From assembly GCA_900545505.1 (NCBI GenBank), contig UQZC01000057.1:1-8522 (forward strand): a stretch of DNA of 8,522 nucleotides. Reading direction: 5' to 3'. This DNA comes from an uncultured Collinsella sp. (GTDB lineage Bacteria; Actinomycetota; Coriobacteriia; Coriobacteriales; Coriobacteriaceae). Each line of letters starts with the position of its first letter. Position 1 is the stretch's first letter. A model generated the notes under the pieces. The model was given only the letters and a program-made list of their open reading frames with translations. It ran no database searches and had not been told where the DNA came from. A program made the position numbers and the translations under genes. This document shows positions 1 to 4,558 of this stretch, piece by piece.

Positions 1-180
1 ATTTGGCTGGCAAAACCGCAGGAAATTGCATCTCGAAAGTGCCGATGCTTCGGGGGCCCGTTTTCACTCGTTCACTTCTCGGGAAAAGTATTAGACCTCG
101 TTGTATGGGGTGCGGCTGGAGGGTGGTCATCGTTCAGTAGCTACCTCTTCCTTGTGAATCGCCTGAAGCGCAAGGCATAA
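1..180 (+). other. Open reading frame running in from the left edge, doubtful C-terminal end of a gene
   Basis: One forward frame is open from base 1 to a TAA at 178-180 (59 codons) and ends in a plausible tail, ...SSYLFLVNRLKRKA. A hairpin begins 8 bases after the stop, which would suit the end of a transcript. Against this, a second forward frame is also open up to a TAG at 92-94, no family is recognisable, and a frame of 59 codons is not rare by chance. No other gene is visible in the first 233 bases. I infer only that a gene may enter from the left. Confidence 0.2.
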
Positions 181-188
181 TGCATGTG

Positions 189-209
189 ACAAAGGGACGG
201 CCCCTTTGT
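189..209 (+). terminator. Small hairpin before dus, possible terminator
   Basis: ACAAAGGG (189-196) pairs perfectly with CCCTTTGT (202-209) around a five-base loop. The bases that follow (TGTGTTG) are only partly T-rich, so intrinsic termination would be weak. It lies 25 bases before the dus start codon, so it could instead sit in the dus leader. Confidence 0.35.
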
Positions 210-233
210 TGTGTTGATATGAGAGAAGAGTAG

Positions 234-1177
234 ATGATTCTATCGTTGGCCCCTATGGAGGGGATTACCGGGCATGTGTTCCGTCGCGTGCATGCGGAGT
301 GCTTTGGTGCGCTCGACTGCTACTACACGCCGTTTTTGCCGCCGCCGCGGGTGGGAAACCGCTTTGGCGGCAAAGCGTTTAAGGAGATCGATCCTGCCAA
401 TAACCAGGGGCTCAACGTAGTGCCTCAGCTGATGTCTAAGAACGCGGACGAGTTTGTGTGGGCGGCACAGGTGCTCGCTGACATGGGCTACCGCGAGGTC
501 AATCTCAACCTTGGCTGCCCCTCGGGTACAGTTGTTGCCAAGGGCAAGGGCTCGGGTTTCTTGCGCAATCTCGACGAGCTCGAGGCGTTCTTAAGCGATG
601 TGTGCGAGCGGTCGCCGTTGCCGGTGTCGGTAAAGACCAGGCTGGGGCTGGAGAATGACGACGAATACGAGCGCGTGCTCGATCTGTATTGCCGCATGCC
701 GCTGGCGGAGCTGATTGTGCACCCGCGCGTGCAAAAGGACCGCTATACGGGCTCGCCGCGCAAAGAGTTTTATGGCGAGACGTTGGAGCGGGCACCGTTT
801 CCCGTGGCATACAACGGCGACATTTTTGATCTTGAGGACATGGATGCGCTGGTGGAGGCCTATCCCGGGACGCGCCATGTGATGCTGGGGCGTGGCAATA
901 CAGATTGCCTCCAATGGTCAGGGGCGGCCCCCCTGCCACGGCAGCCGAACTGCAGCGTTTCCACGACACGCTGTTTGCGGCCTATGCAGAAGAGATTGGC
1001 GGCAACGCGGTCTTTCGCATGAAGGAGTGGTGGTTCTACGCCAAGTGCGCCTTCGCCGACCCCGCTACCGTTCACAAGCTCGTGCGTAAGACCAAAAAGG
1101 TCGACGAATACCGCGCCGCCGTCGAGCGGGTCTTTCGCGAGCAGCCACTCGCACCCATAGCTCGCTTCCGCGGCTAG
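234..1177 (+). pseudogene. dus: tRNA-dihydrouridine synthase, frameshifted
   Basis: Dus enzymes use FMN and NADPH to reduce uridine to dihydrouridine in tRNA. The ATG at 234 follows a purine-rich GAGAGAAGAG. Visible family parts are the FMN-barrel start APMEGITGHVFRR (about residues 6-18), the loop with the catalytic cysteine LGCPSGTVVAKGKGSG (Cys95), VKTRLG (Lys134), IVHPR (His163), VAYNGDI and the phosphate-binding MLGRG ending at residue 221. Immediately after GRG the frame is lost: it runs on as unrelated sequence to a stop at 1020-1022. The true C-terminal helical tRNA-binding domain continues in another frame from about 905 (PPMVRGGPP...FRMKEWWFYAK...PLAPIARFRG) to 1177. Between GRG and MVRGG there are 17 bases where the family usually has about nine residues, which suggests a deletion of roughly 10 bases. 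Joined, the protein would be about 310 residues, a normal Dus length. It is either a true recent pseudogene or a sequence error. Confidence 0.85.
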
Positions 1178-1187
1178 TTAGACATCG

Positions 1188-1303
1188 GGGACGTTCTTTA
1201 GCGACTAGTCATTTAAGAACGTCCCGAATGACTATGTTGCAAAATACCGTACGCCAGCATCCAAAGATGTCGAAAAATGTCGACTTTGGATGCTGGCGTA
1301 CGT
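1188..1303 (+). repeat. Intergenic repeat, copy 1: GACTAGTC-cored palindrome plus 19-bp hairpin
   Basis: The unit starts with an imperfect palindrome: GGGACGTTCTT (1188-1198) pairs with AAGAACGTCCC (1215-1225) around a middle containing the palindrome GACTAGTC (1203-1210). It ends with a long hairpin: 1248-1266 pairs perfectly over 19 bp with 1284-1302. The 17-base loop holds ATGTCGA twice (1267-1273 and 1277-1283). It lies in the 145-base gap between convergent dus and the ribbon-helix-helix gene, where it could end transcription from both sides. A second copy is at 2284-2399. From 1207 to 1302 the copies differ at about 10 positions. No coding potential is seen. Confidence 0.85.
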
Positions 1304-1322
1304 CTTTAGGCTCGGTGGATAA

Positions 1323-1589
1323 CTAGGCAATCATTGCATCGATCGTGATGAGCTCCCTGAGTCGCTCTGTGCGTGTCTGCCCATGGCGCTTTGCTTTTGC
1401 GTCAAACGCATCAAGAACCGACTCACCCACACGTGCCGATAAAACAACGCTTGGCTCATCAGAGATCGGCGGTCTTCCCAGCTTGATGGTGCGACCCTTC
1501 GGCCACTCATCTTTTTCGTATGCCTCCGCGGCTTTCTCCAACTCTCCGGGGGCAAACCCCATCATCTTTTCGAGCTGCTTAGCGTCCAT
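1323..1589 (-). CDS. Ribbon-helix-helix (CopG-like) antitoxin or small repressor, no toxin partner seen
   Basis: This is an 88-residue protein. The ATG at 1589 follows a strong AGGAGG four bases upstream, so it is preferred over the longer frame that begins at 1664. The N-terminal half (MDAKQLEKMMGF...AYEKDEWPKGR) is helical and charged. The C-terminal half looks like a ribbon-helix-helix fold: a strand at PSVVLSARV (46-54), a first helix ESVLDAFDAKAKRHG and a second helix TRTERLRELI. Actinobacterial antitoxins with a 'GRP' linker before the strand are similar in style. Such proteins usually bind DNA as dimers and repress their own operon. The toxin would normally follow the antitoxin, but the next thing downstream is the repeat at 1188-1303. 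The gene is therefore an orphan antitoxin or a stand-alone regulator. The fold call is by pattern only. Confidence 0.6.
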   Translation of the reverse strand: MDAKQLEKMMGFAPGELEKAAEAYEKDEWPKGRTIKLGRPPISDEPSVVLSARVGESVLDAFDAKAKRHGQTRTERLRELITIDAMIA

Positions 1590-1640
1590 AGTGCCTCCTA
1601 TCGATTGACATAATGTCGAGCGCTGGTTCTCGGAATCTCT

Positions 1641-1666
1641 TTTTGTATACAGTTTTGTAGACAAAA
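1641..1666. promoter_or_regulatory. Imperfect inverted repeat, candidate operator for the ribbon-helix-helix gene
   Basis: TTTTGTATAC (1641-1650) and GTAGACAAAA (1657-1666) form an inverted repeat with one mismatch and a six-base spacer, 51 bases upstream of the ATG at 1589. On the - strand it contains TATACA, a weak -10 candidate with no good -35. Small ribbon-helix-helix proteins commonly bind paired short repeats in their own promoter, so autoregulation is a reasonable inference. Confidence 0.35.
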
Positions 1667-1722
1667 ATATAAGCAGTTTATCAAGCTAATTAGCGTGTAT
1701 TGACTAGTTTTTTCGATAGGAA

Positions 1723-1854
1723 ATGAGCATCGATGGCTTCGATATTTCTTCGCTTTCCAGTCTGGAACATGAGCGCTCATTGAACCTGCAGAGGGGGCAC
1801 TTTAACAAACTCTCGAGATTCTGGCCAGGAGCTTTCACCGGTCTTCGGTGGTGA
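1723..1854 (+). CDS. Possible 43-residue small protein divergent from the ribbon-helix-helix gene
   Basis: An ATG at 1723 opens 43 codons to a TGA at 1852-1854. The product begins MSIDGFDISSLSSLEHERS and ends RFWPGAFTGLRW; I do not recognise it. It has no membrane segment. TCGATAGGA (1713-1721) overlaps the approach to the start, and the same nine bases occur in the opposite orientation (1596-1604) just before the ribbon-helix-helix gene, so the two divergent starts share a mirrored leader. The spacing from AGG to ATG is too short for a normal ribosome site, which counts against it. It may be a small real gene, a remnant of a lost partner, or chance. Confidence 0.2.
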   Translation: MSIDGFDISSLSSLEHERSLNLQRGHFNKLSRFWPGAFTGLRW

Positions 1855-1862
1855 GAACAGCT

Positions 1863-1891
1863 CAATTCGCGACACAGCGTGTCGCGAATTG
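1863..1891. repeat. Perfect 13-bp hairpin
   Basis: CAATTCGCGACAC (1863-1875) and GTGTCGCGAATTG (1879-1891) pair without mismatch around the three-base loop AGC. There is no T-run on either side, so a classical terminator is unlikely. It could be a protein-binding palindrome or part of a mobile repeat. It stands alone in a stretch without recognised genes. Confidence 0.6.
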
Positions 1892-1906
1892 GAGTAGTCG
1901 CTGAGT

Positions 1907-2025
1907 GTTCTTTAACAACTAGTCATTCAAGAAGAGAGCGTCTAAGTGCCGGAATTGCCATTTTGAGTCGTCCCTAACGACTATTCTGGAGGGCTGTGTG
2001 CAAAAAAGGGCAAATATGAGTACTG
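1907..2025 (+). repeat. Left arm of an inverted duplication
   Basis: This 119-base stretch reappears on the opposite strand at 2196-2315 (120 bases). Similarity is patchy over the first 80 bases: a GTTCTT...ACTAGT block like the repeat at 1188, then an ATTGCCATTTTGAG-like block. It is strong over the last 37 (1989-2025 against the complement of 2196-2232, four mismatches). The arm ends within the first codons of a short reading frame that starts at 2016. Confidence 0.6.
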
Positions 2026-2081
2026 TTGCCATTATGGTTGCATTTATTTTGTTCAAAAATGAGGTCCCTGATGAGATTTAA
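2016..2081 (+). CDS. Possible 21-residue hydrophobic peptide
   Basis: The ATG at 2016 follows AAGGG with five bases between. The product starts MSTVAIMVAFILF, a run long enough for a short membrane segment, and ends with the acidic NEVPDEI. Its leader and first three codons are repeated on the other strand, where the frame also continues as a hydrophobic peptide (MSTATCLVTAILII). Valine, isoleucine and leucine are kept at matching places although the third codon bases differ. That hints at selection on a peptide. The shape recalls membrane-active toxins of type I systems or leader peptides, but no family is recognised and the evidence is thin. Confidence 0.3.
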   Translation: MSTVAIMVAFILFKNEVPDEI

Positions 2082-2214
2082 TACCATTAGGCGTCTCTTT
2101 TATTGAACATATGGGGAGGAATAACGCCGTCTGCGGGCGCTTGGGGCGTTGAATGATCCCTGAAATGATTAAAATCGCTGTTACTAAACAAGTAGCAGTA
2201 CTCATATTTGCCAT
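2053..2214 (-). CDS. Possible 53-residue peptide with hydrophobic N-terminus, facing the 2016 frame
   Basis: The frame starts at an ATG at 2214 (MANMSTATCL...), or at the internal ATG at 2205 that matches the start of the facing peptide, and stops at 2053-2055. Residues 7-21 (ATCLVTAILIISGII) are hydrophobic and are followed by the basic QRPKRP; the tail (about 30-53) is unremarkable. AGAGGA lies upstream of the first ATG but is rather far away. It overlaps the facing 21-residue frame tail to tail by 29 bases. It could be a small membrane peptide or a degraded copy. No known family is assigned. Confidence 0.3.
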   Translation of the reverse strand: MANMSTATCLVTAILIISGIIQRPKRPQTALFLPICSIKETPNGIKSHQGPHF

Positions 2215-2315
2215 TTTTTGAACACGGTCCTCTAAGGAGCCCTTTCCAGAGATGTCAGATGGCCTCAAACAGCCATAATCCCAAGGCCGTCTCAAACAAC
2301 CAGTCATTTAAGAAC
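2196..2315 (-). repeat. Right arm of the inverted duplication
   Basis: Read on the - strand, 2315 down to 2196 is collinear with 1907-2025. The best part is 2232-2196, containing GGCAAATATGAGTACTG, identical in both arms. The outer part (2302-2315) overlaps the start of the second copy of the intergenic repeat, so two repeat families meet here. The arms enclose 170 bases. No transposase lies between them, so they are not the ends of a complete insertion sequence. Confidence 0.6.
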
Positions 2316-2399
2316 GTCCCCAATGACTACCCCTGCAAAAAACTGTACACCAGCATCCAAAGATGTCGAAAAATGTCGATTTTGGATGCTGGTGTACAT
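2284..2399 (+). repeat. Intergenic repeat, copy 2, with 19-bp hairpin
   Basis: This matches 1188-1303. The palindrome half AGTCATTTAAGAACGTCCC (2302-2320) is identical to copy 1, while the left half is degraded. The hairpin pairs 2344-2362 with 2380-2398 around the same 17-base loop. Three stem pairs differ from copy 1 and all still pair: C-G to T-A at the foot, G-C to A-T at 2349/2393, and G-C to G-T at 2362/2380. It lies 45 bases beyond the stop of the glutaredoxin gene and could end that operon, though no T-run follows. Confidence 0.85.
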
Positions 2400-2442
2400 G
2401 TTTGGGTCGTATGGGTTGGGGCCAGCCGACCGCAATAGAACG

Positions 2443-2688
2443 CTAGAGCAGGTTCTTCTGTGCCCACGCGATGATATCGCTCGACTCGTAGAGTGGCTTG
2501 CCGTCGATGAACAGGCAGGGAACCTGGCGTTTTCCGCCGACGGCGATGAGCGTCTGCTCGGCTCCGGTATCGGTCGAGATATTGCGCTCGGGAATGGTCA
2601 CGCCGTTATCGGCAAGGAAACGCTTGACCTTTAAGCAATACGGGCAGCCGGTCATAACGAATAGCGCGAGCTCGTGATCAGTAGCCAT
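2443..2688 (-). CDS. Glutaredoxin-like thiol-disulfide oxidoreductase
   Basis: This 81-residue protein is the normal size for a small glutaredoxin. Residues 6-13 form the first strand and lead to the active-site CPYC (15-18, in MTGCPYCLKVKRFL). QVP (55-57) supplies the cis-proline loop, and IDGKPLYESSDIIAW (61-75) gives the last strand and helix that help bind glutathione-like thiols. It acts in the cytoplasm on disulfides or mixed disulfides; the natural thiol in this organism is not shown. The ATG at 2688 has GGAG five bases upstream and is preferred over a TTG at 2727. It follows the XRE/TipAS regulator by 51 bases on the same strand, so the two are probably co-transcribed. Confidence 0.85.
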   Translation of the reverse strand: MATDHELALFVMTGCPYCLKVKRFLADNGVTIPERNISTDTGAEQTLIAVGGKRQVPCLFIDGKPLYESSDIIAWAQKNLL

Positions 2689-2739
2689 GGGTCTCCAATC
2701 GGTTGAAGTTTTGATTGAAATACCCAAAGCCGCCGCGGT

Positions 2740-3567
2740 CTATGCGCGCGTCAACGACGACTCGATGGCCTGTATCAGAAACGCCGTGGCTCCGGTGCCG
2801 CAGGGCTTGTCGTAGTAGTCAACAAAGCGCTGGTCGGCAAGATAGCCGTGGGCGAGGCCCAGATACGCTTCGTTCTGGGGCTCGCATCCCCAGTTGAGAG
2901 CAATCCAGCGACGATGCATCGCGACAAGCTTGCGAGCCTCGCTTCCGTCCGCATCGCCATCGCCCATGGCGATCGATAGCTGGCCCAGAACAGCGCGTTC
3001 AAGTTCCTTCATGTCGTTCCATGTCTCGGGGTCCATGTCCAGCAGCGCTTCGTTTGCTGCATCGATAGCCTCATCGCCATAGCGCGCCCGCGCCTCGGCA
3101 CCGTAGCGCTCCTCGTTTTCCTGCACGGTGCGCCAGCGCTCCAGTTGCGGCAGGACGGCGCCCATGAGCGAGACGGCTTCGTCGAGCGACATGCCGGTGT
3201 TTTGCGCCAGCCGCGGGGCACAATCCTCGATCATCGCCTCCATCGTGGTGTCGTAGGTGTACTTACCGTGGTCGTAGCACCACTTGCAGTAATGGTCGGT
3301 CGTGGCGCCCGTGGCATCGGTGCCGCAGTCATCGGGCGTGAGTATCATGCCGCAGCTCTGGCAATAGTGCTCGGGCATCTCGAGCAGATGAGACAGAGGC
3401 TCGCCGGTTACGGCGGCGATGAGCTTCATCATGTCGATGCCCGGCGTGACCTCGTCGCGCTCCCAACGGCTGACGGCTTGGCGTGTGACGAAGAGCTTGG
3501 CGGCGAGCTGCTCTTGGGTAAGGTGATGGGCGCGACGGATGGCAATGAGCTTTTCTGCAAAGGCCAT
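2740..3567 (-). CDS. XRE-family regulator with zinc ribbon and TipAS-like ligand domain
   Basis: This is a 275-residue protein. Residues 4-62 are an XRE helix-turn-helix (IRRAHHLTQEQLAAKL, then VTRQAVSRWERDEVTPG as recognition helix). Residues 66-116 are a putative zinc ribbon with CQSC (69-72) and CKWC (94-97), and the family phrase GTDATGATTDHYC between them. Residues about 150-275 resemble TipAS, the helical domain that captures thiopeptide antibiotics in TipA: MHRRWIALNWGC (217-228), AYLGLAHGYLADQRFVDYYD (234-253) and a final GATAFLIQAIES helix. TipA itself has a MerR-type DNA-binding end, so the XRE replacement is notable. The ATG at 3567 follows AAAGGAG. The promoter and a flanking inverted repeat are visible upstream. 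The ligand and targets are unknown; sensing of a peptide antibiotic, metal or thiol stress is inferred, helped by the glutaredoxin gene downstream. Confidence 0.8.
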   Translation of the reverse strand: MAFAEKLIAIRRAHHLTQEQLAAKLFVTRQAVSRWERDEVTPGIDMMKLIAAVTGEPLSHLLEMPEHYCQSCGMILTPDDCGTDATGATTDHYCKWCYDHGKYTYDTTMEAMIEDCAPRLAQNTGMSLDEAVSLMGAVLPQLERWRTVQENEERYGAEARARYGDEAIDAANEALLDMDPETWNDMKELERAVLGQLSIAMGDGDADGSEARKLVAMHRRWIALNWGCEPQNEAYLGLAHGYLADQRFVDYYDKPCGTGATAFLIQAIESSLTRA

Positions 3568-3597
3568 AACGGCTCCTTTCTGCTGGTTGATGGCTTA

Positions 3598-3626
3598 AGC
3601 ATACGCGGCGGCAGGCGCCCTTCCAA
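3598..3626 (-). promoter_or_regulatory. Promoter of the XRE/TipAS-glutaredoxin operon
   Basis: On the - strand, TTGGAA (3626-3621) serves as -35 and TATGCT (3603-3598) as -10, separated by exactly 17 bases. Both boxes match 4 of 6 consensus bases. Transcription would begin near 3590 and give a leader of about 24 bases that includes the AAAGGAG ribosome site. Confidence 0.5.
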
Positions 3627-3641
3627 GCAACCGTTGGTTGC
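3627..3641. promoter_or_regulatory. Perfect inverted repeat GCAACC-GTT-GGTTGC, candidate operator
   Basis: Two six-base half-sites with a three-base spacer touch the outer edge of the -35 box of the XRE/TipAS promoter. This place suits an activator bound next to RNA polymerase, or a divergent switch that also affects trmO 68 bases away. The most likely binder is the regulator encoded by the operon itself. This is inferred from position and symmetry. Confidence 0.4.
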
Positions 3642-3695
3642 ACGACGGGAGACCGCGGCGAAGAATTGCGCGCAACGTCCCACGCTTCCATGCCG

Positions 3696-3709
3696 TACAA
3701 TGACCGGCA
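3696..3709 (+). promoter_or_regulatory. -10 box TACAAT giving a probable leaderless trmO message
   Basis: TACAAT (3696-3701) lies seven bases before the ATG at 3709, the spacing expected if transcription starts at that A. No Shine-Dalgarno sequence precedes either this ATG or the in-frame one at 3700, which fits a leaderless start. A clear -35 is not visible. TTGCGCGCAA (3666-3675), a perfect ten-base palindrome, lies just upstream and might bind a regulator. Confidence 0.4.
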
Positions 3710-4446
3710 TGGAACCTATCGCACATATACATACCGACCTGCCGCAGAAGTTCGGCATTCCGCGCAACAGCTTTTTGGCGCCCCATCTGCAGGGGCGCAT
3801 CGTTTTTGAGCCGGAATTTGCCTCCAATGCAGCAGTTGAGGGCCTGGACTCCTTCTCTCACCTATGGCTGCTGTGGCGCTTCGAAAACGGAACGCCCGGC
3901 GGCACGGCAAACGACATAGCTGCCGATGCCAAGTCGCAGGACAGGTCCGGCACCAACGCAAAATGGTCGAAACCCGTGCGCCCGCCTCGTCTGGGTGGAG
4001 CCGAGCGCGTGGGCGTGTTTGCCACGCGCAGTCCGTTTCGCCCGAATCCCATTGGGCTTACCTGCGTCAAGCTCGATCGTGTCGAGCTCACCGACGATGG
4101 CCCCATCATTCATGTGCTGGGGGCCGACCTGCGTGACGGCACGCCCATCTACGATATCAAGCCCTACATCCCGTTTGCGGACTGCCACCTGGATGCGACG
4201 GGCGGCTGGATTGAAGACGCGCCGTGGCAAGAGCTCGACGTAGAGTTTCCGCATGCGCTGCAGGATATGGTCTCGCCCACAAAGCTCCCCGGCTTGGTCG
4301 AGGTCCTTCGCCAAGATCCGCGTCGCGCGGGCAGCAAGCACGAGCCAAACCGCGTCTATCATCTGGCCTACGCCGGGCTCGACATATCTTTTACGGTCGA
4401 TGAAACCCAGCTAACCGTAATCGCCGTCAACGACGCGCGGGGCTAA
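3709..4446 (+). CDS. trmO: tRNA (t6A37) N6-methyltransferase TrmO
   Basis: This enzyme transfers a methyl group from S-adenosylmethionine to the N6 of threonylcarbamoyladenosine at position 37, giving m6t6A in some ANN-reading tRNAs. The 245-residue protein has the TsaA/YaeB beta-barrel: FGIPRNSFLAPHLQG (15-29), GLDSFSHLWLLWRF (45-58), the signature RPPRLGG...VGVFATRSPFRPNPIGL (91-117) and LRDGTPIYDIKPYIPFAD (141-158). The C-terminal part ends with VYHLAYAGLDISF. Length is close to other bacterial members. The start at 3709 is chosen because of the -10 box just upstream; 3700 is the alternative. The same frame stays open back to 3145, but that stretch is antisense to the XRE gene. It is divergent from the XRE operon, and patB follows 112 bases later. 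Confidence 0.9.
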   Translation: MEPIAHIHTDLPQKFGIPRNSFLAPHLQGRIVFEPEFASNAAVEGLDSFSHLWLLWRFENGTPGGTANDIAADAKSQDRSGTNAKWSKPVRPPRLGGAERVGVFATRSPFRPNPIGLTCVKLDRVELTDDGPIIHVLGADLRDGTPIYDIKPYIPFADCHLDATGGWIEDAPWQELDVEFPHALQDMVSPTKLPGLVEVLRQDPRRAGSKHEPNRVYHLAYAGLDISFTVDETQLTVIAVNDARG

Positions 4447-4558
4447 CCTGCCATTCGTCTGCACCCGTCAAATTAAGCGCCAAACCCCGCTCCAAAACTG
4501 CCCACGCTGGTGGACAATAACGCCTATCGAAACAGCCTACTTTGCACGGGAGCTCAGC

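Noticed and set aside
1989..2232. Insertion sequence with 37-bp terminal inverted repeats
   Set aside because: The enclosed 170 bases cannot encode a transposase, the similarity runs outward beyond the 37 bases, and no target-site duplication was found. Kept as an inverted duplication instead.
1188..2399. CRISPR array
   Set aside because: Only two full repeat copies, about 1.1 kb apart, with no regular spacers and no cas genes.
2323..2634. 103-codon + strand frame
   Set aside because: It runs through the hairpin of the second repeat copy and then antisense to the glutaredoxin gene; no start site or family is visible.
2689..2727. Longer glutaredoxin starting at TTG 2727
   Set aside because: The added residues (GISIKTSTDWRP) are not part of the fold, and the ATG at 2688 has a well-placed GGAG.
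3145..3708. Long upstream extension of the trmO frame
   Set aside because: It is antisense to the XRE/TipAS gene and crosses the divergent promoter region. TrmO homologues begin near the ATG at 3700/3709.
4447..4558. Promoter for patB
   Set aside because: TGGACA (4511) and GACAAT (4513) were considered, but no partner box lies at 16-18 bases, so no promoter is called.
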